From positions 124,001 through 188,000 of the forward strand of contig CAWKNX010000023.1 of assembly GCA_963851085.1 (NCBI GenBank): DNA of 64,000 nucleotides, in the 5' to 3' direction. A model generated the notes under the pieces. That model did not search any database, had not been told where the DNA came from, and was given only the letters and a program-made list of their open reading frames with translations. Positions 46,345-55,190 of this stretch are shown in pieces. The position numbers and the translations under genes are program-made. This stretch comes from DATFVJ01 sp963851085 (GTDB lineage Bacteria; Actinomycetota; Actinomycetes; Streptosporangiales; Streptosporangiaceae). Numbering within the stretch: the stretch's first letter is position 1; every line of letters begins with the position of its first letter.

Positions 46345-47456
46345 CGATACGCCGCAGCAGGCAGCTCACCCGGAGCGCCGCTCAGCAGAACGTGAACCTC
46401 CGGCGCGCGTGGGCGGTCTGCGGCCGAGCCGTCATCGGCCGGCGTCTGCGCAGGAGCCTCTGTTCCAGCCGAGCCTGATGCCCCGCCAAGGCCGAAGGCG
46501 CCACCGCGGCCATGTTCACCTGGCTGGCCGGATGTTCCAGCGAGGCGGGGTGCCTCGCCGGAATCGGATCCCCATATGTCGCTTGGGGACCCTGCTTGCA
46601 CAGCCGCCCCTGACGGAGCCGCCCCTGGAACAGCCGGTCCCGACGCCGCCCACCCTGGCTCCGGCTGGTGCCAGCCGGCCAGCTCTGGCTGGCTCTGGCC
46701 AGCCGACGCCCTGCCACCGGGGCCTCCCTGACCCCCCTGGCCCTCTGGGCCTCCCGGGTCCGCCCGCCGCTGGCCAGCCGGCCCCGCGGAGGCGGCGTCG
46801 GGTGTGCCGGGGGGCCGGGTCGCCATCCGGCGGATCGCCTGAGCTGCGACCGCGGGCGCCGAACCGAACAGGCGGACCCTTGGCAGCACGCCGCGGATCC
46901 GGTCCATCGCGAGTTCGTATTGGGTGCAGCCCAGCACGACCGCCCTCGCCTCGGCCGGGGTAAGCGCGGCCGCGGCCTCGACGGCGTCAGCGATCGCATC
47001 CGGGTCCGCCAGTTCGATCGCGTCGGCGAGGCCGGGGCAAGCCACCTCTGTCACCTGCACGCCATCGGCATACTTGCGGATCAGGTCCCGCTGGTAGGGG
47101 CTCCCAGTGGTGGCGGCGGTCGCCCAGATCGCGATCGCACCGCCCCCCGCGGCTGCAGGCTTGATCGCGGGAACGGTGCCCACGACAGGCACAGCGGGTT
47201 CGAGTTCGCTGCGCAGAACGTCGAGCGCGCGGACAGAGGCGGTGTTGCACGCGAGCACCAGCACGTCCGGCTCCCACGGGAGCGTCGCCTCCGCGCAGGC
47301 GAGTGCGCGCTCGGCGATGTCGTCAGGGGTGCGCGGGCCCCACGGCATGCCCTCTGGGTCCATGGAAAGCACAAGCTCCGCGCCAGGCCACAGCCTGCGC
47401 AGATGCATGGCTGCGGGGAGAACGCCGAGACCTGAATCGACGAGCGCGAATCGCAT
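46290..47456 (-). CDS. Aspartate/glutamate racemase family protein with long C-terminal extension
   Basis: The first ~215 residues are an Asp/Glu racemase: MRFALVDSGLGVLPAAMHLR (the DSG motif), EPDVLVLACNTASVRALDVL with catalytic Cys, VPVVGTVPAIKPAA and VVLGCTQYELAMDRIRG with the second Cys. It resembles MurI, which supplies D-glutamate for the cell wall. The remaining ~170 residues are Gly/Ala/Gln/Pro-rich low complexity (QGGQGGPGGRASAGQSQPEL), ending with a more ordered tail, EVHVLLSGAPGELPAAAYRY. Ordinary MurI proteins stop at ~260-280. The extension may be a tether or scaffold, or a former separate domain. Whether it is the only MurI is unknown. Confidence 0.8.
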   Translation of the reverse strand: MRFALVDSGLGVLPAAMHLRRLWPGAELVLSMDPEGMPWGPRTPDDIAERALACAEATLPWEPDVLVLACNTASVRALDVLRSELEPAVPVVGTVPAIKPAAAGGGAIAIWATAATTGSPYQRDLIRKYADGVQVTEVACPGLADAIELADPDAIADAVEAAAALTPAEARAVVLGCTQYELAMDRIRGVLPRVRLFGSAPAVAAQAIRRMATRPPGTPDAASAGPAGQRRADPGGPEGQGGQGGPGGRASAGQSQPELAGWHQPEPGWAASGPAVPGAAPSGAAVQAGSPSDIWGSDSGEAPRLAGTSGQPGEHGRGGAFGLGGASGSAGTEAPAQTPADDGSAADRPRAPEVHVLLSGAPGELPAAAYRYAEGRLLAGLRLPSTAA

Positions 47457-47491
47457 GCGCCCAACACTAGCGGCGCCCCGGCCACCATCAG

Positions 47492-47689
47492 CATGATCGC
47501 GGCGAACCCGCAGGGATGTGCCCCTCCGCGCGTCTCGCGTCGGTTTGCGTCATCGCACGTGATCGTGGCGGACCCGCGGGACGCGCCCGTCCGCGCGTCT
47601 CACATCGGTTCGCGCCCAGCCAGCATGATCGGGGCGGACCCGCGGAACGCGCCCTCCGCGTATCTCGCATCCGGTTGCGTCATCCAAGT
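47492..47689. repeat. Three tandem 66-bp repeats
   Basis: Units start at 47492 (CATGATCGCGGCGAACCCGC), 47558 (CGTGATCGTGGCGGACCCGC) and 47624 (CATGATCGGGGCGGACCCGC), exactly 66 bp apart, ~80% alike. Because 66 is a multiple of three, several frames stay open across the array. I see no ribosome site, so I treat it as non-coding, upstream of the racemase gene. Confidence 0.8.
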
Positions 47690-47732
47690 GGCGTACGCCG
47701 CCTGTGCGGCGAGATACCGTCCGCGAGCGTTC

Positions 47733-48257
47733 TCACGGGGGGGCGGTGTCCTGCCCATGCACAGAGTCAGAGTGCCGGCCGGGCGCAGGATTGGGGGTCG
47801 CCGCAACCAGCGCCCAGACGACTTTCCCAGTCGGCTGGCGTTCCCCGTCCGGCCCAGTTGACCCATTGCTGGCGTCTTCGGTCACGTGGTAGTAGCCCCA
47901 CGTCGCGCTCACGGCCTCGACAAGGAGGAGGCCACGGCCGCTTTCCGCGGTGAGATCAGGATCGGCGCGGACCGGCGGCTCCGGATTACCGTCCCACACC
48001 TCGACGAGGACCTGCCGCTGACCCGGCGTGAGACGCACCCACACGTAGGGCACGCCCATGACCTCGTCGGGATCCTGCAGCGCGGCTGCCGCCTTGACAC
48101 CATTCGTTGTCAGCTCAGAGACGACAAGCTCGACGGTCTCCGCCAGTTCAGAAAGCCCCCACTCCCACGCCACCGACTTGGCGTGCAGCCGCGCGCACGA
48201 GGCCGCCGTCGGGTACGCCCCCAGCTTCAGGTTCGACTGAAGCGGCGTGGTGGTCAT
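47733..48257 (-). CDS. ATP-binding protein, anti-sigma-factor-like (HATPase_c_2)
   Basis: The ATG at 48257 gives 174 residues. The GHKL motifs are SCARLHAKSVAWEWGLSELA, ETVELVVSELTTNGVKAA (N box), VEVWDGNPEPPVRADPDL (G1) and ESGRGLLLVEAVSATWGYYH (G2). It is the same class as the protein at 8199-8762 and is typical of actinomycete regulatory ATPases. Its start codon overlaps the stop of a small upstream ORF (ATGA), indicating translational coupling. The C-terminal ~20 residues are disordered. Confidence 0.85.
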   Translation of the reverse strand: MTTTPLQSNLKLGAYPTAASCARLHAKSVAWEWGLSELAETVELVVSELTTNGVKAAAALQDPDEVMGVPYVWVRLTPGQRQVLVEVWDGNPEPPVRADPDLTAESGRGLLLVEAVSATWGYYHVTEDASNGSTGPDGERQPTGKVVWALVAATPNPAPGRHSDSVHGQDTAPP

Positions 48258-48481
48258 AGGAACGGCTCGTCCCCTGTCGTCATCGGGCCCGGTGGACGCG
48301 GCATGGGGCCGCGCGCCAGCGGGCAGGTGTAGCCAGTCTCTATGACAATGCCAGTCCCGCCGCACGTTCGGGTGGTGCCGAAATTATCAAGTACGAACGT
48401 CCTGGTTTTGCCATGGCTTTCGGCAGGCTTCCCGGCCGCGCCGAGCCGCACCGGCGCCGGCCGTACGGCCCGACGGTTCAT
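48254..48481 (-). CDS. Small ORF coupled to the ATP-binding protein
   Basis: This 75-residue ORF (starting MNRRAVRPAPVRLGAAGKPA) is not a family I recognise. It is basic at the N-terminus, contains TRTCGGTGIVIETGYTCPLA with two cysteines, and ends PPGPMTTGDEPFL. Its TGA overlaps the ATG of the ATPase gene (ATGA). That overlap and the position suggest a true partner protein, but no homology supports it; a longer GTG-started version to about 48540 is possible. Confidence 0.4.
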   Translation of the reverse strand: MNRRAVRPAPVRLGAAGKPAESHGKTRTFVLDNFGTTRTCGGTGIVIETGYTCPLARGPMPRPPGPMTTGDEPFL

Positions 48482-48733
48482 CGCGGCACGGTTGCCCGCG
48501 CGACGGACCGGCCGGCCGCCGCGGCGCGAGATCTCGCACACTGCACGCCGCGCCCCGCACTGGCGCCCGTGGACATGACTTGACCAGGGACTTTCGGCTC
48601 TGGCTGCGCCTGAGCCGCCAGCCGACGTTAGCGGATAGGCGGGCTCACCGGCTGCCGTGACCGATACCTGGGAGCACTGCCTCACCCATCGGGCGCCACA
48701 ACACACGTCCAACCAAGGGGAGCTGATCCGGCG

Positions 48734-50425
48734 ATGCTTACCGCCCTGGAAATCGCGCGCCTGGCCGAGCTCAGGCCGATCGCGGATGTCGCAGCGGACA
48801 TGGGAATCGCTCATGTACTGCTCGAGCCGTACGGAGAGCACGTCGCCAAGATAAAGCTTGAGGCCGCTGACCAGCTCAGCGGCCGGCCTCGCGCCCGGTA
48901 TGTGGTGGTTTCCGCGATCACCCCGACGCCGCTCGGCGAGGGCAAGACAACCACGGCACTCGGCCTCGGGCAGGCGATGCACCAGATCGGGCGGCGGGCG
49001 ACCGTCGCCATCCGCCAGGCCTCCATGGGACCGACGTTCGGCATCAAGGGTGGTGCCGCTGGGGGAGGATACAGCCAGGCAGTGCCGTTCGAGACCGTCA
49101 ACCTCCACCTGACGGGGGACATGCACGCGGTCACGGCCGCCCACAATCTGCTCGCCGCGATGGTCGACAACCACCTGCAACGCGGCAACAAGCTGGGACT
49201 AGACCTCCACAACATCACGTGGCGGCGCGTCCTTGATGTCAATGACCGGGCGCTGCGCAACATCGTTGTCGGCCTTGGCTCACGTGCGGACGGCGTCCCG
49301 CGCCAGAGTGGCTTCGACATCACCGCCGCCTCGGAGGTCATGGCGATCCTCGCGCTCTCTACCTCTCTGCATGATCTCCGGGCACGACTCGGACGGATCG
49401 TGGTCGGCTTCACGCCAGACGACGAGCCGGTCACCGCCGAGCAGTTGAAGGCGGCGGGGGCGATGACCGTGATCGCACGGGAGGCGATCAAGCCCAACCT
49501 CGTCCAGAGCCTCGAAGGAACCCCGGTGCTCGTCCACACCGGCCCGTTCGGCAACATCGCACACGGCAACTCGTCGGTCGTCGCCGATCTGATCGGGATC
49601 CACGCCGGGGACTATCTCATCACCGAAGCAGGCTTCGGCGCCGACATGGGCGCGGAACGTTTCTTCAACATCAAGTGCCGGACCTCGGGCCTCACCCCGG
49701 ACGCGGCGGTCGTGGTGTGCACGGTGCGCAGCCTGAAGGCCCACTCGGGCAACTACCGGATCGTGGCCGGTCGGCCGCTGCCCCCCGCGCTCCTCGCAGA
49801 AAACCCCGAAGAGGTGCAGATCGGCGGCGCCAACCTGCGCAAGCAGATCGAGAACATCACGCGGCACGGAGTCAACCCCGTGGTGGCTATCAACGCCTTC
49901 CCCGAGGACTTCCCCTCCGAGCACGCGGCCATCACCGAGATTGCCGAGTCGATGGGCGTACGGTGCGCTGTCACGACTCATTTCGCCGATGGTGGCAAGG
50001 GTGCGGTGGAACTTGCCCAGGCGGTCGAAGAGGCAGCCGCGGAGCCGGGCAAATTCGAGCTGCTCTACCCCAGCGACCTGCCGCTCCGCGAGAAGATCAA
50101 GACGATCGCGACGCAGATCTACGGCGCAGCGGGAGTTGACTTCGCGCCGGCGGCCGCCCGCGAGATCGACATGTACGAGCGCAACGGGTTCGGGAACCTG
50201 CCCGTGTGCATCGCCAAGACGCATTTGTCCCTGTCGTCGGACCCCGGCCTGAAGGGCGCGCCCACCGGATGGCGGATGCCGGTGCGTGAGGTCCGGGCCT
50301 GCCCGGGCGCCGGGTTCATCTATGCGATCAGCGGCGACATGCGAACGATGCCGGGGCTTTCTTCCTCGCCCGCGGCCGAGAGGATCGACATCGACGAGGC
50401 CGGCGAGGTCGTGGGCCTCATCTGA
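48734..50425 (+). CDS. fhs: Formate--tetrahydrofolate ligase
   Basis: The 563-residue enzyme joins formate to tetrahydrofolate with ATP, giving 10-formyl-THF for purine and one-carbon metabolism. The sequence shows ITPTPLGEGKTTTALGLGQA (P-loop, residues ~65-84), RQASMGPTFGIKGGAAGGGY, VNLHLTGDMHAVTAAHNLLA, the family motif TEAGFGADMGAERFFNIKCR, and GAPTGWRMPVREVRACPGAG near the end. Length and motifs are standard and the frame is unbroken. The upstream AAGGGGAGCTG at about 48715-48725 is a good ribosome site for the ATG at 48734. Confidence 0.97.
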   Translation: MLTALEIARLAELRPIADVAADMGIAHVLLEPYGEHVAKIKLEAADQLSGRPRARYVVVSAITPTPLGEGKTTTALGLGQAMHQIGRRATVAIRQASMGPTFGIKGGAAGGGYSQAVPFETVNLHLTGDMHAVTAAHNLLAAMVDNHLQRGNKLGLDLHNITWRRVLDVNDRALRNIVVGLGSRADGVPRQSGFDITAASEVMAILALSTSLHDLRARLGRIVVGFTPDDEPVTAEQLKAAGAMTVIAREAIKPNLVQSLEGTPVLVHTGPFGNIAHGNSSVVADLIGIHAGDYLITEAGFGADMGAERFFNIKCRTSGLTPDAAVVVCTVRSLKAHSGNYRIVAGRPLPPALLAENPEEVQIGGANLRKQIENITRHGVNPVVAINAFPEDFPSEHAAITEIAESMGVRCAVTTHFADGGKGAVELAQAVEEAAAEPGKFELLYPSDLPLREKIKTIATQIYGAAGVDFAPAAAREIDMYERNGFGNLPVCIAKTHLSLSSDPGLKGAPTGWRMPVREVRACPGAGFIYAISGDMRTMPGLSSSPAAERIDIDEAGEVVGLI

Positions 50426-50662
50426 CCGCCACCGCGACTCGGGCCGACCCTGCGGCGCCGAAGACAGCGATGGCCTATTTGCCGCTGCTATGGCACGGCT
50501 GCCAGCGTGTACCACCCAGTCCACCCTCAAGATCATTTGCCGTCACCGCCAGCCATACGATGACCGATCGGACGTCAAGATCAACTGTGGCTTGGTGCGC
50601 CAATGGCCGTGGGGCGCTGGATAGCGACAGCCGTGGGCCGGTGATACTGGGCACCGCGGGGG

Positions 50663-51271
50663 CTAACCCTTGGTCGCGGCTGGCGCGCCGGCCGGCTCGA
50701 GTGCTGGCAGGCCATCGATGCTGACAGCGTTGCGTTCGGCGCGATAGCGCACGAGACCGTCCGGGGTCTTCTTGTCCGACCACTCGTTCAGCAGGGGGCG
50801 TTCGCCGCGCAGGTCCATGAGGGGCACGGCATAGCCGCACGAATCGGCGATCCGGTCGAGTTCGACGACGATGATCGCGCGCCGGTCGCCGCGATCCCCG
50901 CCGTCGCCGGCCTGCCAGGAAAAGCACCCGAGCAATTCCCCCCAGGCGTCGTCGCCCGGGAGCACGACCCTGCCCATCCCGTACAGGCGTACGATCTTGG
51001 GCTGGCGGCCGAACGAGCAGAACATGATCGTTATACGCCCGTTCTGCCTGACATGGGCGATCGTCTCGGAACCGCTGCCGGTCAGGTCCAGGTACGCCAC
51101 CGTGCGCGGGCCGAGCACGGCGAAGGTGCCGAGGTAGCCCTTCGGTGAGACGTTCACATGCCCGCCGTCACCCGCCGCGGACTCCCGCGGCGCGGTCGCC
51201 ACGAAGTACACCGACTGGTCCACGATAAACTCGGTGAGCCGTTCATCTAGTGCGGCGTACAACTTTCCCAT
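50663..51271 (-). CDS. Pyridoxamine 5'-phosphate oxidase-like flavin/F420-binding protein
   Basis: The 202-residue product from the ATG at 51271 starts MGKLYAALDERLTEFIVDQS and has the split beta-barrel pattern of the PNPOx family: VYFVATAPRESAAGDGGHVN, VSPKGYLGTFAVLGPRTVAY, LDLTGSGSETIAHVRQNGRI and TIMFCSFGRQPKIVRLYGMG. Actinobacterial members use FMN or F420 and often act on unknown substrates. It is divergent from the FAD oxidoreductase gene with ~58 bp between the two likely starts. Confidence 0.8.
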   Translation of the reverse strand: MGKLYAALDERLTEFIVDQSVYFVATAPRESAAGDGGHVNVSPKGYLGTFAVLGPRTVAYLDLTGSGSETIAHVRQNGRITIMFCSFGRQPKIVRLYGMGRVVLPGDDAWGELLGCFSWQAGDGGDRGDRRAIIVVELDRIADSCGYAVPLMDLRGERPLLNEWSDKKTPDGLVRYRAERNAVSIDGLPALEPAGAPAATKG

Positions 51272-51329
51272 GGGCACCCCTGCGTTTACCCTGCCGCAGG
51301 GGGGTGACCCGCGTGGAGGGGAGCGACGA

Positions 51330-52770
51330 GTGACAGGCATCACAGGCGCGCGAACCGCGGGCTCCTCGCCTGACGGCCGCGCCGCTCCCGGCCCGGACAG
51401 CGCCGCCGCACTCGCCCGGTACCGCGCCGCCGTGGCGGCGCTGCGCCAGGCGTATGCGGCTCTCCCCGCCGGGGCGCCTGTGCGGCTGGCCAAGCCCACG
51501 TCCAACCTGTTCCGCTTCCGTGACCCCTCGCCAGGCCAGCAGGGCCTGGACGTCTCGGCCTTCGATCACGTGCTTCAGGTGGATCCGGTCGCGCGCACCG
51601 CGATCGTCGGGGGTATGACGACCTACGAGCACCTGGCCGACGCCACCCTGCACTACGGTTTGATGCCGCTGGTCGTGCCGCAGCTCAAGACGATCACGCT
51701 CGGCGGCGCGGTCACCGGTCTCGGCATCGAATCCACCTCACTCCGCAACGGCCTTCCGCACGAGTCCGTCATCGAGATGGAGATCCTTACCGGCGATGGC
51801 CAGGTGGTCACCGCCGCACCAGAAGGTGAGCACGCGCGGCTCTTCCGCGGTTTCCCGAACTCATATGGCACGCTCGGCTACGCGCTCTCGCTGACCATCG
51901 AGCTCGAGCCAGTCAAACCGTACGTGCATCTACGCCATCGGCCGTTCGGGAGCATGGAGGCCTGCATGGCGGCAGTGGGCCAGATCGCCGCGGACGGCAC
52001 CATCGACGGCGCCACCGTCGATTTCATCGACGGTATAGCGTTCGGGCCGGATGAGCTGTATCTCACACTGGGAACGTTCAGCGATGTCGCACCGTGGCTG
52101 AGCGACTACACCCGCCAGGAGATCTACTACCGGTCCGTCCAGCGGTACCGCGAGGACTTCCTGACCGTCCGCGACTACCTGTGGCGATGGGACACCGACT
52201 GGTTCTGGTGCTCACGCCCGTTCGGGGTCCAAAAGCCGGCGATCCGCCGGATGTGGCCGCGCAGGTACCGGCGCTCCGACGTGTACCGGCGGCTCGTCGC
52301 CTTCGACCGCAGGTACGGGCTCACCGAGCGGATGAACGCCTCGCGGCAGGTCAGCCCGCGCGAGGACGTCATTCAGGACGTCGAGATCCCGGCCGAGCAA
52401 GTGCGCCGCCTTCCTCGACTTCTTCTTCCGTGAGATCCGGATGAGGCCGGTGTGGCTGTGCCCGCTGCGGCTGCGATCCGGCCAGACCTGGCCGCTGTAC
52501 CCGCTGGAGCCCGGCCACGTCTACGTGAACTTCGGTTTCTGGGGGACGGTGCCGCTCGGGCCGGGTCAGTCCGACGGCTACCACAACCGGCTTGTCGAGG
52601 ACGAAGTCGCGGCGCTCGGCGGCCGCAAGGGCCTGTATTCGACGGCTTTCTACCCAGAAGACGAGTTCTGGCAGCAGTGCAACGGGCAGGAGTACCGGGA
52701 GCTGAAGCGCGCATATGATCCGGACGGGCGCCTGCTGGGCCTGTACGACAAGTGCGTGCGCGGCCGCTAG
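51330..52770 (+). pseudogene. bfaA: FAD-binding oxidoreductase for 10-methyl fatty acids (BfaA/TmsA-like), one frameshift
   Basis: A GTG at 51330 follows GGAGGGGAGCGAC. Segments include VRLAKPTSNLFRFRDPSPGQ, FDHVLQVDPVARTAIVGGMT, PLVVPQLKTITLGGAVTGLG, IESTSLRNGLPHESVIEMEI and FRGFPNSYGTLGYALSLTIE, which form a VAO-type FAD domain like DWARF1/BfaA. After VEIPAEQV, near 52405, the frame shifts; the other frame gives RPVWLCPLRLRSGQTWPLYP and VYVNFGFWGTVPLGPGQSDG to the stop at 52770. In mycobacteria BfaA/TmsA reduces the methylene intermediate in tuberculostearic (10-methylstearic) acid formation. The cfa-like partner gene follows 113 bp downstream. Confidence 0.78.
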
Positions 52771-52883
52771 CGGCGAGGTGACGGTGCAGCGGGCGAAGTT
52801 GGCAGGGGATGGTGGTCGCAGCGGATAGCGATCGCAGCTCATGGCGGTCGCGGCGGATTGCGGCGGGTGAGGAGGATCGGACA

Positions 52884-54188
52884 ATGGCACTGGCTCAGGT
52901 CTTCGAACGGGTCGCCGGGCCCGGCGCCCCGGTGGAGTTCCAGGCGTACGACGGCAGCAGCGCGGGCGAGCCCGGCAGCGCGATCAAGGTCGTGGTGCGC
53001 TCTCCGGTTGCTGTTTCCTACCTGGCGCAGGCGCCGGGAGCGCTCGGCCTCGCCCGCGCGTACGTAGCCGGGCACATCGACATCGAGGGCGACATGTACA
53101 CCGCGCTTGTCCGCTTGTCGAAAGCGCAGCTGACCACAATGGATTTTCCTGAACGGCTGCGCTTGCTGCGCGAACTGGGCGGTATGAAGATCCTCTTCCC
53201 GCGGGTGCCGCCGCCACCGCAGGAGGTGCGGAAGGGCCGCCGCTGGGTGGCCGGGCGGCGGCACTCCAAGCAGCGCGACGCCGGCGCGATCTCACACCAC
53301 TACGACGTGTCGAACCGCTTCTACGAGTGGGTGCTCGGCCCCTCGATGGCCTATACCTGCGCTTGTTACCCGAGCCCCGATGCCACCCTTGAGGAGGCGC
53401 AGGCGTACAAGTTCGACCTGGTCGCCCGGAAGCTCGGGCTCCGCGAGGGAATGCGGCTGCTCGACGTCGGCTGCGGCTGGGGCGGGATGGTGATGCACGC
53501 GGCGCGTGAGTATGGTGTCCGCGCCCTTGGGGTGACGCTGTCACGCGAGCAGGCCGAGTGGGCGCAGCGGGCGATCGAGGCGGCGGGCCTCGGCGATCGC
53601 GCGGAGGTGCGTCACCTCGACTACCGCGACGTCACGGAGACCGGCTTTGACGCGGTCAGCTCGATCGGCCTGACCGAGCACATCGGCAAGGCCAATCTGC
53701 CCGGTTACTTCTCCTTCCTGTACGGGAAGCTCACCCCGGGCGGCCGACTGCTCAATCACTGCATTACCAGGCCGGACAACCGCGAGCCCGCGATCCGCCA
53801 GGGCGGTTTCATCAACAGGTACGTGTTCCCTGACGGTGAGCTCGAAGGGCCGGGGCACCTCGTCTCGGTTATGCACGACATCGGCTTCGAGGTGCGGCAC
53901 GAGGAGAACCTGCGCGAGCACTACGCGATGACCCTGGCGGGCTGGTGCGCGAACCTGGACGCGCACTGGGCCGAGGCCGTCGACGAGGTTGGCCCGGGAA
54001 CCGCGCGGGTCTGGCGGCTGTACATGGCGGGGTCACGGCTCGGTTTCGAGCGTAACCAGATTCAGCTGCACCAGGTGCTGAGCGTCCGCCTCGATGCTGA
54101 AGGCAGGTCGGGCATGCCGCTGCGCCCGGACTGGGAGCCCGCGGCGCGGCACGCCGCACGGCCCGCGGGCGACCTCGTTCCCGGTTAG
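52884..54188 (+). CDS. bfaB: SAM-dependent fatty-acyl methyltransferase, BfaB/TmsB/UfaA1-like (Cfa family)
   Basis: The 434-residue enzyme has a lipid-binding N-terminus (GSAIKVVVRSPVAVSYLAQA, PGALGLARAYVAGHIDIEGD) and a methyltransferase core: SHHYDVSNRFYEWVLGPSMA, YTCACYPSPDATLEEAQAYK, the SAM motif LLDVGCGWGGMVMHAAREYG, and SSIGLTEHIGKANLPGYFSF. It transfers a methylene/methyl group to membrane phospholipid acyl chains. Next to an FAD oxidoreductase, the best reading is the 10-methyl-branched fatty acid pathway rather than simple cyclopropanation. A GGAGGATCGGACA ribosome site precedes the ATG at 52884. Confidence 0.88.
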   Translation: MALAQVFERVAGPGAPVEFQAYDGSSAGEPGSAIKVVVRSPVAVSYLAQAPGALGLARAYVAGHIDIEGDMYTALVRLSKAQLTTMDFPERLRLLRELGGMKILFPRVPPPPQEVRKGRRWVAGRRHSKQRDAGAISHHYDVSNRFYEWVLGPSMAYTCACYPSPDATLEEAQAYKFDLVARKLGLREGMRLLDVGCGWGGMVMHAAREYGVRALGVTLSREQAEWAQRAIEAAGLGDRAEVRHLDYRDVTETGFDAVSSIGLTEHIGKANLPGYFSFLYGKLTPGGRLLNHCITRPDNREPAIRQGGFINRYVFPDGELEGPGHLVSVMHDIGFEVRHEENLREHYAMTLAGWCANLDAHWAEAVDEVGPGTARVWRLYMAGSRLGFERNQIQLHQVLSVRLDAEGRSGMPLRPDWEPAARHAARPAGDLVPG

Positions 54189-54198
54189 TAAGCCGCAT

Positions 54199-54255
54199 TT
54201 CATGATCGCGGTAACTTTTTGGCAAATGCTTCGATGAAGTTACCGCGATCATGAA
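54199..54255. repeat. 57-bp palindromic element, copy E
   Basis: Left arm TTCATGATCGCGGTAACTT, 19-bp spacer, right arm AAGTTACCGCGATCATGAA; the arms are perfect. It starts 10 bp after the bfaB stop and ends 5 bp before a P450 remnant on the other strand. The AGCCCGGCGCTG flank is absent here. Confidence 0.92.
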
Positions 54256-54260
54256 AAGAA

Positions 54261-54450
54261 TCACCGCGGCGTGAACTCGCACGGCAGGTGCTTGATGCCG
54301 TTGATGAAGCTGGACAGCAGGCGGTCGGGCTCGCCCGCCGCCCGGATGTCCGGCACGCGGCCGAGCAGTTCGCGCAGCATCACGGTGATCTCACGACGCG
54401 CCAGATGCGCGCCCAGCCGCGGCGTTCCCGGCGGAGCCGTGTAGAACGCT
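54261..54450 (-). pseudogene. C-terminal remnant of a cytochrome P450
   Basis: The minus strand reads PRLGAHLARREITVMLRELL, GRVPDIRAAGEPDRLLSSFI and NGIKHLPCEFTPR then stop, a very good match to the end of actinobacterial CYP124/125-like P450s. The haem-cysteine position (normally HxCLGAHLAR) reads PRLGAHLAR, so the cysteine is missing. Nothing upstream continues the protein. It lies directly next to palindromic copy E. Confidence 0.7.
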
Positions 54451-54541
54451 ATTCGGTTCCATCCTGCCAGATTCCGCGCACGGCGCCGCGACGAGCAGGC
54501 GGCGCGCCGCCGCAGCGCCGAGCACGTCCTTGGCGCGTTCG

Positions 54542-55045
54542 TCAGGCCGGGTAGGGCTCGCCTGAGGGCAGATAGACCGCCGCCCCGGCGGCGCGGGCGC
54601 GCAGCGCCGCGGGCACCCGTGGCGCGCCGTACGGCGGGAGGTATGCGGTGACCGCACCCGGCTCGACGAACCGGTACTCGTCGAGCTCCTCGTACTGGAG
54701 CCGGATCCCGCTGCCGTCACGCAATGTGCCGCCGTCGAACATCAGGTGCATCATCGATTTGGGGCGCTCGCCCTCGGGCGCCGTCCAGTTGACGACGAGC
54801 AGTGGCCCGACGGGAATCGGGAGCCCGAGTTCTTCGAGCAGTTCACGGGCGCATCCCTCGTGCGGGGGCTCACCGTGCTCGCAGATACCCCCGGGCAGCG
54901 CCCAGTGGTCGCGGTAGTTCGGCTTCACGAGCAACACCCGGCCACCCGGGTCGGTGATCAGCGCGGCGGCGGCCATGTACACGGTTGGGAGGCTGGCGAA
55001 CCACGCCGCTGGTTCGAGGAAGTTGGCGCCCTGGGTCGGGCTCAT
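54542..55045 (-). CDS. NUDIX hydrolase
   Basis: The 167-residue protein has a complete Nudix box, GGICEHGEPPHEGCARELLEELGL in spaced form G-x5-E-x7-REL-x-EE-x-G, near residues 52-75. The preceding strands are MAAAALITDPGGRVLLVKPN and YRDHWALP. A later MHLMFDGGTLRDGSGIRLQY with EELDEYRFVEPGAV fits an ADP-ribose or nucleoside-diphosphate pyrophosphatase without further resolution. A GTG or ATG start at 55045 gives MSPTQGANFLEPAAWFASLP. It stands upstream of the P450 remnant on the same strand. Confidence 0.88.
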   Translation of the reverse strand: MSPTQGANFLEPAAWFASLPTVYMAAAALITDPGGRVLLVKPNYRDHWALPGGICEHGEPPHEGCARELLEELGLPIPVGPLLVVNWTAPEGERPKSMMHLMFDGGTLRDGSGIRLQYEELDEYRFVEPGAVTAYLPPYGAPRVPAALRARAAGAAVYLPSGEPYPA

Positions 55046-55190
55046 TGGCCGGCCGGGCGCGGTCGGCGGGCGTTCGCGACGTTCTCCGCCACGGCCGGCA
55101 TATTGCGCGCGACCTGCCGATCTCGTGGCCGGGGCGGAATCGGCGAATGAGCAGTCACGGGTACTGACTCTAACCTGGCGCCAGGAGCGG

